Assembly: GCA_016783965.1 (NCBI GenBank)
Contig: JADHVO010000005.1
Coordinates: forward strand, 248,001 to 312,000
DNA length: 64,000 nucleotides
Reading direction: 5' to 3'
Origin: Alphaproteobacteria bacterium
GTDB lineage: Bacteria > Pseudomonadota > Alphaproteobacteria > Micropepsales > Micropepsaceae
This document shows, one piece after another, positions 1 through 8,077 of the stretch. The translations under genes were made by a program, and so were the position numbers. Each line of letters opens with the position of its first letter. The first letter of the stretch is position 1. The notes under the pieces are model-generated. The model did not search any database. It saw only the letters and a list, made by a program, of their open reading frames with translations, and was not told the origin of the DNA.

Positions 1-157
1 CTGCCGTGCTCAAGACGAGCCTTTCGAAAGAATAATCTGGACCGACTATGGGTAGTGAGTTTGATTCTCGTCAATGATGCACATTTACCCCGTTACGTCG
101 CTGCCGGGCCGGGAATTGTGCGTTACACGTTGGGAACCACCATCAGGGGGAGTCGCC

Positions 158-769
158 ATGCGTTGCCTATTTGCCCTTGCCTTTTGTTTGATCGCGGGCG
201 CCGCGCAGGCCGCCGGCGTCTCGATAGACCCGAAACAGGCACCGGCCGGCGCCTATGCGGTGGAGTCCCGTCACACGATGGTGATCTTCGCCATTCCGCA
301 TTTCGGCATCACCGACTATTACGGCCGCTTCGAGAAGGTGAGCGGCACGCTGACCTTCAACCCGACGGCGCCGGAAAAAAGCGCGGTCGACATCAAGATC
401 GACATGGCGAGTGCCAATGTCATGAACAGCGCGCTGGTCACCGAGCTGGCGGGCCCAAGCGTCTTCAATACGCGTGACTTCCCGGAGGCAACTTTTACGT
501 CGACAAAGGTCGAGCGCACCGGCCCCAACACCGGCAGGATGACGGGCGACCTGACACTGCGCGGCGTCACCAAGCCGGTGACATTCGACGTCACGTTCAA
601 CGGCGGCCTGGCGAACCCCATGGGCGGCAACGGCTATGATCTGGGCTTCCATGCCACGGCGGTAATCAAGCGCAGCGATTTCGGCATGACCGCAATGGAT
701 TGGACGAATTTCGTCGGCGACGACGTCAAGCTCACGATCGAAGCCATGTTCGTCCAGCAGAAGACCTGA
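158..769 (+). CDS. YceI family periplasmic protein (first of three)
   Basis: The 203-residue product starts with a clean Sec signal peptide (hydrophobic residues 4-17, AQA cleavage near 19) and continues as a YceI domain, a small lipocalin-like barrel that binds polyisoprenoid-type lipids. Visible family features are the opening YAVESRHT, the central TRDFPEATFTS and the LRGVTKPVTFDVTF segment. The ATG at 158 is chosen because GGGGGAG lies five bases upstream and the signal peptide starts there; longer reading to an upstream start would bury it. Three bases separate it from the cytochrome b561 gene, and a second YceI gene follows. YceI/cytochrome b561 (YceJ) pairs are known in other proteobacteria, so the pair probably works at the inner membrane on a quinone-like lipid. 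The exact ligand is not known. Confidence 0.93.
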   Translation: MRCLFALAFCLIAGAAQAAGVSIDPKQAPAGAYAVESRHTMVIFAIPHFGITDYYGRFEKVSGTLTFNPTAPEKSAVDIKIDMASANVMNSALVTELAGPSVFNTRDFPEATFTSTKVERTGPNTGRMTGDLTLRGVTKPVTFDVTFNGGLANPMGGNGYDLGFHATAVIKRSDFGMTAMDWTNFVGDDVKLTIEAMFVQQKT

Positions 770-772
770 GCG

Positions 773-1363
773 ATGACCGCTCGCAATACCTATGCGCGCT
801 ACGGCAGCGTGGCGATGACGCTGCACTGGCTCATGGCGCTCCTGATTCTCGCCAACATCGGCCTCGGCCTGTGGTTCGCCGAATTCATGGGCCGCGGCGA
901 TCCGATGAAGTTCACTGTGGTGCAGTGGCACAAATCGATCGGCCTGACCGTTTTGGTGCTGAGCATCGTCCGCGTCATCTGGCGGGTGGTTAATCCGCAT
1001 CCGCCAGTGCCGTGGAAGAACCCGTTGATGCACGCGCTGGCGCGCACATCGCACTACATCCTCTATTTCGCGATCATCGCTATCCCGCTCACCGGCTATC
1101 TGCTCGTGTCGGCCTCGCCGCTGGGCAATGCGACGAGCTACTTCGGCCTGTTCGATTGGCCGAACTTGCCGTTCTACGCGGGACAGACACGCGAGCAGCT
1201 GAAGCCGATCCACGATCTCTGGGGGACGTCCCACGTGCTGCTCGCATGGGCGGCGATCGTCCTGTTGCCGATCCACATCGGCGCGGCGTTCTATCATCAC
1301 TTCATGCTGCGAGATCAGGTGTTGAATCGCATGCTTCCCGGTACGCAGGTGTCCCAACCATGA
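773..1363 (+). CDS. cytochrome b561 (CybB/YceJ type)
   Basis: A 196-residue, four-helix inner-membrane dihaem cytochrome b. Hydrophobic helices lie near residues 14-38, 52-72, 93-115 and 153-178. Histidines placed as in the family are H18, H53 (in QWHKSIG), H154 and H168, the likely haem axial ligands. The family passes electrons between ubiquinol and periplasmic acceptors, and some members act as superoxide:quinone oxidoreductases. It sits between two YceI genes: three bases after the first, and its TGA overlaps the ATG of the second (ATGA), so the three are almost certainly co-translated. The functional link to YceI is inferred from this repeated genomic pairing; its substrate cannot be read from the sequence. 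Confidence 0.93.
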   Translation: MTARNTYARYGSVAMTLHWLMALLILANIGLGLWFAEFMGRGDPMKFTVVQWHKSIGLTVLVLSIVRVIWRVVNPHPPVPWKNPLMHALARTSHYILYFAIIAIPLTGYLLVSASPLGNATSYFGLFDWPNLPFYAGQTREQLKPIHDLWGTSHVLLAWAAIVLLPIHIGAAFYHHFMLRDQVLNRMLPGTQVSQP

Positions 1364-1923
1364 AACGTCTCCTCGTCACCGCCGCCGCTTTGAGCGTACT
1401 CATGGCGCCCGCGTTCGCCGACCCGGCGAAGTGGACAGTCGATCCCGCCAGAAGCCATCTCGGCTTCTCCGTGCAGTGGAGCGGCCAGGCGTTCAACGCG
1501 ACGTTCAAGTCATGGAAAGCCGTCGTCGCGTTCGATCCTGTGGACCTGGCGCATTCGAAGGCCGTCGTGACGATCGACCTCAACAGCGAAGACTCCGGAT
1601 CGGAGGACAATGACGAAGGCTTGAAGGGCGCGGAGGGATTCGCCACCGACAAATTCCCCGCCGCAAAGTTCGAAACCACGGGTTTTGCCGCCAAGGGTAA
1701 CAATGCCTACGTGGCGACAGGGCAGTTGAGCCTGCACGGCGTGACGAAGACCATCACCCTGCCGTTCACGCTCACGATCAGCGGCAACAGGGCGCACATG
1801 ACCGGCAAGGTAGCGGTGAGCCGCATCGATTTCGGCCTCGGCGAGGGCGAATGGGCCGGTGACACGCCCATCGCCCATGCCGTAACCATCACCGTCGACC
1901 TGACGGCGACAAGGGCGCACTGA
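1360..1923 (+). CDS. YceI family periplasmic protein (second)
   Basis: A 187-residue YceI protein with a signal peptide (basic MKR start, hydrophobic core, AFA-DP cleavage near residue 20). Recognisable family stretches are the opening WTVDPARSHLGFSV, FATDKFPAAKFETT and SLHGVTKTITLPFTL. Its start codon overlaps the stop of the cytochrome b561 gene by four bases, so it is the third cistron of a YceI-b561-YceI operon. It is clearly divergent from the upstream YceI: the segment around residue 75 is rich in Asp/Glu/Ser rather than hydrophobic. That suggests two paralogues with different ligands or partners rather than a recent duplication. Ligand unknown. Confidence 0.93.
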   Translation: MKRLLVTAAALSVLMAPAFADPAKWTVDPARSHLGFSVQWSGQAFNATFKSWKAVVAFDPVDLAHSKAVVTIDLNSEDSGSEDNDEGLKGAEGFATDKFPAAKFETTGFAAKGNNAYVATGQLSLHGVTKTITLPFTLTISGNRAHMTGKVAVSRIDFGLGEGEWAGDTPIAHAVTITVDLTATRAH

Positions 1924-1942
1924 TTTCGCTATAGAGACGGCC

Positions 1943-2899
1943 ATGGACTCCAGGGCCGCACCGAAACTCCGCCGCGCGGACGATGACGCCGTCGCCGAAG
2001 CCGCGCGCCTGCTGTGCGACGGCAAGCTCGTCGCGTTTCCGACGGAAACCGTCTACGGCCTCGGCGCCGACGCCACGAACGGGCGCGCCGTCGCCCGGAT
2101 CTTCGAGGCCAAATCCCGGCCCCGCTTCAATCCGTTGATCGTCCATGTTCGCGACATGGCGGAAGCCGATACCCATGCCGTGTTCAATGCCAATGCCCGC
2201 ACGCTGGCGCGCGGTTTCTGGCCTGGTCCATTGACGCTCGTACTGCCGCGCCGGCGCGATTGCCGGCTGTCCGAACTGGTGAGCGCCGGACTCGATACTG
2301 TGGCGCTGCGCGTGCCATCGCATCCCGTTGCTCAAAAGCTGATTGCCGCTGCCGCCCGCCCTCTCGCAGCGCCGAGCGCCAACGCCTCCGGCAAGATCAC
2401 GGCAACGACCGCCGCGCATGTAGCGCAGGGCCTGGGCGATAAGGTCGATCTGATCCTCGACGGCGGAGCCACCCGGTTCGGTCTCGAATCCACCGTCATC
2501 GGGTTCGATGGCGGGCAGCCCCTGCTCCTGCGCGCCGGTGCGATCCCGCGAGAGCCGATCGAAGCGGCCATTGGCAAGCTCGCGCGACCCGTCAACAGCA
2601 AGGTTCAATCGCCCGGCCAGCTCTCCAGTCACTACGCCCCGCGCGGCACGCTGCGCCTCGACGCAAAGGAGGCGCGTCCTGGCGAGACGTTGCTCGGTTA
2701 TGGTCCAAAGGCGCCGGCATCCGCGCTCAACCTCAGCCGCAAGGGCAGTCTGCGCGAGGCGGCGGCAAACCTGTTCGCCATGCTGCACGCGCTGAACGAC
2801 AAGCCGGCCATCGCGGTCATGCCGATCCCGGATCAGGGCCTCGGCGAGGCGATCAACGACCGGCTGCGCCGTGCCGCCGCGCCACGGGACCAGCCATGA
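1943..2899 (+). CDS. L-threonylcarbamoyladenylate synthase (Sua5/TsaC type)
   Basis: This cytoplasmic enzyme makes threonylcarbamoyl-AMP from threonine, bicarbonate and ATP, the first step of t6A37 tRNA modification. The 318-residue protein has the YrdC fold at residues 15-205 with PTETVYGLGADA (33-44), the NPLIVHV strand, PSANASG (144-150) and ESTV (182-185). The linker motif SPGQLSSHYAP (about 223-233) is followed by a C-terminal Sua5 domain, so this is the long Sua5 form rather than the short TsaC. Its stop codon overlaps the start of the next gene (ATGA). The other t6A genes (tsaB, tsaD, tsaE) are not in the window. Identification is firm. Confidence 0.96.
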   Translation: MDSRAAPKLRRADDDAVAEAARLLCDGKLVAFPTETVYGLGADATNGRAVARIFEAKSRPRFNPLIVHVRDMAEADTHAVFNANARTLARGFWPGPLTLVLPRRRDCRLSELVSAGLDTVALRVPSHPVAQKLIAAAARPLAAPSANASGKITATTAAHVAQGLGDKVDLILDGGATRFGLESTVIGFDGGQPLLLRAGAIPREPIEAAIGKLARPVNSKVQSPGQLSSHYAPRGTLRLDAKEARPGETLLGYGPKAPASALNLSRKGSLREAAANLFAMLHALNDKPAIAVMPIPDQGLGEAINDRLRRAAAPRDQP

Positions 2900-4293
2900 C
2901 GCCCGAAACCCTTGCGCGTTTGAAGGCTGCCGCGGGATCGAACGGATTCTCGGAAGATCCCGCGGAGATCGCGCCGCATCTCGAAGAGTGGCGCAGCAAG
3001 TACAAGGGCCGTTCGTCGCTGCTGCTGAAGCCTGCAACGACTGCCGCGGTCTCCGCCGTGCTTGCCGTCTGCAACGAGGCCAACACCGCCGTCGTGCCGC
3101 AAGGCGGAAACACCGGGCTCGTCGGCGCGCAAATTCCGTTCGACGGTGAGGTCGTGCTCAGTCTGGCGCGCATGAACAAGGTGCGTGCTGTCGACCGGGA
3201 TGCGCATGCCCTCACGGTCGAGGCCGGGGTGATCCTCGCAAGCGTCCATAAGGCCGCTGCCGATACCGGATTGTACTTTCCGCTGAGCCTCGCCGCGGAA
3301 GGCTCCGCCACGATCGGCGGCAACCTTTCAACCAATGCCGGCGGTGTAGCCGTCCTGCGCTACGGCATGGCACGCGATCTGGTATTGGGCCTCGAGGTCG
3401 TTTTGGCCGACGGTCGCGTGCTCGATCTGCTGCGCACCCTGCGCAAGGACAATACGGGCTATGACCTGAAGCAGCTCTTCATCGGTGCAGAGGGGACGCT
3501 AGGCGTGATAACGGCCGCGACCCTTAAGCTGTTTCCAAAGCCCGCGCATCGCGCCACCGCTTTCGTTGCGATCCCATCGCCAGAAGCTGCCGTGAAGTTG
3601 CTGCGCGAGATGCAGGAGAGCACCGGCGGTCTCATCTCGGCCTTCGAGATCATGCCGCGCATCGGCATCGAATTCGTCACCGCCCACATTCCCGCCGCCC
3701 GTGACCCGCTGCCCAATCCCTCGCCGTGGTATGTCCTGATCGAAGCCACCAGCGCTGCGAATTTCGACCTCACCACTCTGTTTGAGGCCGCACTTGGCGA
3801 AAGCCCGCTCGTCACGGACGCCGTCATCGCCTCCAGCGATGCACAACGCGAAACGCTGTGGGCGCTGCGCGAGAACATGTCCGAGGCCCAGAAGCGCGAA
3901 GGTGCATCGATCAAGCACGACGTCTCGGTGCCGGTCGGCGCGATCCCGGCCTTCCTCGAAAAAGCGATGGCTGCCGTGGCGAAGGTCCTGCCCGGCGCAC
4001 GCCCGGTCAGCTTCGGTCACATCGGCGACGGCAACATCCACTTCAACTTCAGCGTCCCGAAGGACGGCGATCCGGAGGCCTTCCTCGCCCGATGGGAGGA
4101 AATCCAGCGCGTGGTGCATGACACCGTGTACGAATTCCACGGCTCGATCAGCGCCGAGCACGGCATCGGCATCCAGAAACGCGATCAGCTCCCGCGTTAC
4201 AAGTCTGCGGCCGAACTCGACGTCATGCGCGCGCTCAAGCGCATGCTCGACCCGAACAACATCCTGAACCCGGGAAAAATGATCGTCGTCTAG
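2896..4293 (+). CDS. FAD-binding oxidoreductase, GlcD / D-2-hydroxyglutarate dehydrogenase type
   Basis: A 465-residue flavoprotein of the VAO/PCMH family. The N-terminal FAD domain shows PQGGNTGLVG near residue 70 and GNLSTNAGG near 145, followed by LFIGAEGTLG near 195. The C-terminal FAD-oxidase domain carries GHIGDGNIHFN near 375 and AEHGIG near 420. This architecture is shared by D-lactate dehydrogenase, glycolate oxidase GlcD and D-2-hydroxyglutarate dehydrogenase; the whole-length similarity to the last seems best, but substrate cannot be fixed by eye. It is translationally coupled to the Sua5 gene (ATGA), which probably reflects packing rather than function. Its TAG stop shares the bases CTAG with the convergent glycosyltransferase gene. 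Confidence 0.92.
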   Translation: MTPETLARLKAAAGSNGFSEDPAEIAPHLEEWRSKYKGRSSLLLKPATTAAVSAVLAVCNEANTAVVPQGGNTGLVGAQIPFDGEVVLSLARMNKVRAVDRDAHALTVEAGVILASVHKAAADTGLYFPLSLAAEGSATIGGNLSTNAGGVAVLRYGMARDLVLGLEVVLADGRVLDLLRTLRKDNTGYDLKQLFIGAEGTLGVITAATLKLFPKPAHRATAFVAIPSPEAAVKLLREMQESTGGLISAFEIMPRIGIEFVTAHIPAARDPLPNPSPWYVLIEATSAANFDLTTLFEAALGESPLVTDAVIASSDAQRETLWALRENMSEAQKREGASIKHDVSVPVGAIPAFLEKAMAAVAKVLPGARPVSFGHIGDGNIHFNFSVPKDGDPEAFLARWEEIQRVVHDTVYEFHGSISAEHGIGIQKRDQLPRYKSAAELDVMRALKRMLDPNNILNPGKMIVV

Positions 4294-6977
4294 GCAGCCT
4301 TGGGCAGCTCCGGCGCGGGTGCCGCCGGCACCGCCACCGCAACCGCCTTCGACGGATGCCGGTTCGACACTGCGCTCAGCGATGCCGTCACCACCGTCGC
4401 CAGGTAAGGCAGGCTCTGCACCGCGATCATCACCATCCAAAGCTGGATCGCCGGGTCGTCGAGCTGCGAACCGGTTGCCAAGGACAGCAGCGCCAGCATG
4501 CACAGGCCGAACAGGGTCGTCTCTTGCCACACCTTGCGCAGCGCCTGGCTGAGCAGCGCCGGATCCTCGCATTTTGGTGTGCGCAGGAACGGCTTGCCGC
4601 GGGTCAAGAGCCCACTGATCACCGCTTTGCCGACGGCATGGGTGGTCGAGAGCCCCGCCACCGATGCCATGATCGCGCCGCGCAGGCCCGAGCGCACCTT
4701 CTGCGGATAAAGCAGCAGCGTCTTCATCGTCTTGGCGGCGAACAGCGCGAGCGCGCTGGCCGACAGCGTCGGAAGCGGCACGTCGAACGTCTGCGGCGCA
4801 GTCCACATCAGCGCCGTCCAGATCAGCGCAACATAGGTGACGATCATCCCAAGTCCGTCGGAAATCCACGGCAGCCAGCCGACAAGGAACTGATAGCGCT
4901 GCGCCGCCGACAGCTTGCCGCGCCCGAGAAAGATTGCACCGGCATGGCGCTTCATGATCTGCATCGCGCCATAGACCCAGCGATAGCGTTGGCTGATGAA
5001 CGCATCGAGCGTGTCTGGGATCAGTCCTTTGCCCATGGACTCAGCGATGTACGCCGCGCTGTAACCTGCCTCGAACAGCTTGAGACCAAGCTCGGTATCC
5101 TCGGTAATGCACCACGTCGCCCAGCCGCCCACCTCTTCGAGCGCGTTCTTGCGCACGATGGTCATCGTCCCGTGCTGGATGATCGCGTTGTACTCGTTGC
5201 GCTCCACCATGCCGATCTGGAAGAAGCCGCGATATTCTTCATAGGCCATCGCCTTGAACACGCTCTCGCGCGCGTCGCGGTAGTCTTGCGGGCCTTGCAC
5301 CAGCGCGATCTCGGGCGCCGCGAAGAACGGCAGCGCGCGGCGCAGCCAGAACGGCTCGACCTGGTAGTCGCTGTCGATCACCGCGATGTACTTCGCCGCC
5401 GGATCCGTCAGTCGTAGCGCTTCGTTGAGCGCACCAGCTTTAAAGCCCGCCATGTTGTCGTAGTGGAAGAAGCGGAAGCGCTCGCCCAGCGCGGCGCAAT
5501 GCGCCTGTACCGGAAGCCATGTCGCCGGATCGGGTGTGTTGTTGTCGAGGACGATGACCTCGAAATTGTCGTAGTCGAGCCTGGCCAGCGCGTCTAGCGT
5601 CGCGATCACCATCGCGGGCGGCTCGTTGTAGCAGGGCACCTGGACGCAGACCCGCGGGCTTGTTTGCGGGATCGCGGCCTTCATGGCGCGCCGGTCGACG
5701 CGCCACAGGCTGGCGGCCAGCTCGATGCCCTCGGTGAGGATCACGGTAGAGGCGAGCAGCACCAGCGGCGTCATGGCGATGATCATGATGAGATCGGCCG
5801 GATCGACGTATTCGAGCGAACTGGCGTCGACCAGCCACAGCAGGCCGGTCGTCACGACGGCCACCAGGGCGCCCATCACCAGATAGCCCTGCTGCCGCAT
5901 GCGCGGCATCCAGCCCAGGATCATCAGGCCAAGGACAAGAGAGAGCACCGACGCGAAAGCCGCGTAGGTGCGCCACTCGGGGAACGTCCTTAGAAGGCCG
6001 GTGAAGGCAAATTTCGGATTGCCCGTCGGATCGAACAGCCCCCAGCTCGCGCCGACCGATCCCTCGCTGCCGCCCTTCCATGGCTGGTCGTAGGCTTCGA
6101 GCAGGTAATAGTCGTAGCCCTTCTCCATCGCGAGCTGCACGAAGCCCCGCATGAAATAGGCCTCGCTTGCGATCGACGGCTCCGCCAGATGCTTGGTGCG
6201 GCCGCGCGAAGGCCAGCCCGCCTCGCCGATGATGATCGGCTTGTCCGGGAATTCTTCCTGCACGTCGTTGTAGGCGTGCTCCACGAAGCGCAGTGAATCC
6301 GGCGCCGGCATGCCCTCCCAGTACGGCAACAGATGCACCGAGATCACGTCGACGTACTGCCCGATCTCGGGCGTAAGCAGCCACGTCGACCAGGGTTCGG
6401 CCGTCGTGATCTTGATGCGACCCGGCAGCGCCGCCCGCACGCGCTTGATGTAGGCGTTGAGCTGGTCCGGTGTCACAAAGCCGAACAGGATCGCCTCGTT
6501 GCCCACAAACACACGGTCGATCACGCGCCGGTTGGCGCTGGCGGTCTTGATACAGAGATTGAGCTCGGTCTCGTTCTGCTCCAGGTCCGCCGATATCCAG
6601 CAGCCCAGCGACACCGTCAGCCCATAGCGCCGCGCGATCTCCGGCACCTTGTCCATGCCGCCCGCGACCGTATAAGTGCGCACCCGGTTGGTGAGCGTTG
6701 ACAGCTGCGCCATGTCGCGGTCGATCTGCTCGGGCGTGATGCGCCCGTTGTCGCGTAGCGAGAAGACGTGGCTGGGATTGTAGGCGATGCCGCGGATCTG
6801 GCCGTCCCACTCTGGTGCCACCACTGTGTAGTCCCGGCTGGCCCAGAACAGCACAGAGGCGCCCACGACAAGGCAAAGGGCGAGAACGATGCGTCCCCGC
6901 CCACTGCCGAACAACTTGCGCCACCCGCTGACGGCTGCCTCGAACACCTGCCCCATGACCTCGCGGACGGGCCGCAC
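4290..6977 (-). CDS. membrane beta-glucan synthase-like fusion: GH17-like domain + family 2 glycosyltransferase
   Basis: An 895-residue integral membrane protein. After one N-terminal helix (about 30-47) comes a GH17-like domain (about 58-335) that keeps both acidic catalytic candidates: E161 in VGNE and E252 in IIGEAGWPS. Helices at about 337-420 lead into a processive GT2 domain (about 442-690) with VPCYNEPP, the D-x-D at 535-537, ED at 626-627 and the QxxRW motif Q663-W667; more helices close the protein. Known relatives include the NdvB/NdvC-type beta-(1,3)-glucan synthases of rhizobia and Pseudomonas, so a secreted or cyclic beta-glucan is the likely product, with the GH17 part trimming or transglycosylating it. 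The start is GTG with AGAGG upstream; ATG at 6956 is the alternative. Confidence 0.9.
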   Translation of the reverse strand: MRPVREVMGQVFEAAVSGWRKLFGSGRGRIVLALCLVVGASVLFWASRDYTVVAPEWDGQIRGIAYNPSHVFSLRDNGRITPEQIDRDMAQLSTLTNRVRTYTVAGGMDKVPEIARRYGLTVSLGCWISADLEQNETELNLCIKTASANRRVIDRVFVGNEAILFGFVTPDQLNAYIKRVRAALPGRIKITTAEPWSTWLLTPEIGQYVDVISVHLLPYWEGMPAPDSLRFVEHAYNDVQEEFPDKPIIIGEAGWPSRGRTKHLAEPSIASEAYFMRGFVQLAMEKGYDYYLLEAYDQPWKGGSEGSVGASWGLFDPTGNPKFAFTGLLRTFPEWRTYAAFASVLSLVLGLMILGWMPRMRQQGYLVMGALVAVVTTGLLWLVDASSLEYVDPADLIMIIAMTPLVLLASTVILTEGIELAASLWRVDRRAMKAAIPQTSPRVCVQVPCYNEPPAMVIATLDALARLDYDNFEVIVLDNNTPDPATWLPVQAHCAALGERFRFFHYDNMAGFKAGALNEALRLTDPAAKYIAVIDSDYQVEPFWLRRALPFFAAPEIALVQGPQDYRDARESVFKAMAYEEYRGFFQIGMVERNEYNAIIQHGTMTIVRKNALEEVGGWATWCITEDTELGLKLFEAGYSAAYIAESMGKGLIPDTLDAFISQRYRWVYGAMQIMKRHAGAIFLGRGKLSAAQRYQFLVGWLPWISDGLGMIVTYVALIWTALMWTAPQTFDVPLPTLSASALALFAAKTMKTLLLYPQKVRSGLRGAIMASVAGLSTTHAVGKAVISGLLTRGKPFLRTPKCEDPALLSQALRKVWQETTLFGLCMLALLSLATGSQLDDPAIQLWMVMIAVQSLPYLATVVTASLSAVSNRHPSKAVAVAVPAAPAPELPKAA

Positions 6978-7022
6978 AAATCCTCTACTAGTGAAAGTTC
7001 CGAACCGGGTTCCGGTTCCGCT

Positions 7023-7559
7023 TTACAGTTTGTTGTCGGGGTTGTCGGGATCGTTCGGATCTGTGGGACCTGCTGGCCGCTTCGCCGGCTCCGCCGCCAG
7101 AAGTTCCATGTCGAAGACCAGCGTCTGGTTCGGTGGGATCAACCCGTTACCGGCGCCGCGAGCGCCATAGGCAAGGTTGGCAGGAATCACCAGATGCCAC
7201 TTATCGCCGACCCGCATCAGGCTCAGTGCCTCCGTCCAACCCGGGATCAACTTGTTCACGGTGAACTGAGCGGGCGTCATCGGCTCGGTGCCGTCGAACA
7301 CTTTCCCGTTGATCAGCATGCCCGTGTAGGCGCACGTCACCGTGTCGGTCAGGCCGGGGCGCATGCCGAAGCCGCTCTTGATGATGTTGTACTGAAGCCC
7401 GCTCGGACGCACCACGACGCCCGGCTTGGTGGCGTTGGTCCTCAGATAGGCGGCATTGGCTTCCGCGCTCAGCGACGGGTCGGCGGCCCTCACCTCCGCG
7501 GTCGCGAAAGACAAGAAAAACGCAGTCAACGCGGCCAAAATGGCCCCGAAACGCTTCAT
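7023..7559 (-). CDS. FKBP-type peptidyl-prolyl cis-trans isomerase, exported
   Basis: A 178-residue protein with a signal peptide (MKRFG start, hydrophobic core, VRA-AD cleavage near 22), so it works in the periplasm as a proline isomerase/chaperone. The FKBP domain covers about residues 55-160: GLQYNIIKSG, the YTGMLINGKVFDGT strand, the IPGWTEAL active-site helix and the LAYGARGAG loop. A short acidic Pro/Asp/Asn tail (TDPNDPDNPDN) follows the domain. The ATG at 7559 is chosen because longer reading adds residues before the signal peptide. It stands alone, between the glycosyltransferase gene and an unknown small gene, all on the minus strand. Confidence 0.93.
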   Translation of the reverse strand: MKRFGAILAALTAFFLSFATAEVRAADPSLSAEANAAYLRTNATKPGVVVRPSGLQYNIIKSGFGMRPGLTDTVTCAYTGMLINGKVFDGTEPMTPAQFTVNKLIPGWTEALSLMRVGDKWHLVIPANLAYGARGAGNGLIPPNQTLVFDMELLAAEPAKRPAGPTDPNDPDNPDNKL

Positions 7560-7685
7560 CCCAGACTCCTCGAGTGCAACGGCTGAGCTTATCCCAGAAT
7601 CGCGAGGCCCGCTCAATGCGGCGCACCCGCCCAAGCCCCTGTGGAAGCAGCATAAATCCTAATCCGATGGCAAAAAGACGGCGGG

Positions 7686-8075
7686 TTAATCGCCGAAGAA
7701 GAAGCGGCCGACCCAGGAGCGGCGTCGCGCTGGCTTGGCCCGTGCCTGCCCGATCGAGGCCGGCCGCACTTCGCCTTGCGTGACCGCAGCCGCCGGAAGC
7801 TGGGGGGCGGCATTGAACGTCTGATCGGACAGAGGTGCCGCAAGAGCGATGCTGGGCATCTGAGGAGCGACAAACTCCTGCGGGCCGATCCCCGCAGTCA
7901 TGAACTTCTTCGACCAAGCCTCCTCCGGGCTCACTACGAAGGCGTTCGAGAGGCTTTTCGGCGTCGGCGCATTGTGCACCTCCGAGAATTGCCGGTCCTT
8001 CACGCCCTTGATCAGGCGGTCGAAGCGGTCGGCGCCATCGGCCAGGGATCCCGTAGGCTCGCTTAGTCTTGCCAT
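7686..8075 (-). CDS. small unknown protein paired with the proteasome-like gene
   Basis: I do not recognise this 129-residue protein. Residues 1-65 look folded (one predicted amphipathic helix, RFDRLIKGVKDRQF, and the phrase VSPEEAWSKKFMTAG). Residues 66-110 are rich in Ala, Pro, Gln and Val and probably disordered. The end is basic then aromatic: RRRSWVGRFFFGD. There is no signal peptide or transmembrane helix. The upstream stop codon overlaps an in-frame ATG at 8081 (ATGA), but GGAG sits one base from that ATG and seven from the ATG at 8075, so 8075 is preferred. The overlap shows co-translation with the Ntn-hydrolase-like protein, so a role as its partner, substrate adaptor or regulator is plausible but unproven. 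Confidence 0.75.
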   Translation of the reverse strand: MARLSEPTGSLADGADRFDRLIKGVKDRQFSEVHNAPTPKSLSNAFVVSPEEAWSKKFMTAGIGPQEFVAPQMPSIALAAPLSDQTFNAAPQLPAAAVTQGEVRPASIGQARAKPARRRSWVGRFFFGD

Positions 8076-8077
8076 GG

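Noticed and set aside
167..1357. Long minus-strand open frame of 396 codons over the YceI and cytochrome genes
   Set aside because: It lies fully antisense to three well-supported genes, has an Arg/His-rich composition typical of shadow frames in GC-rich DNA and no ribosome site.
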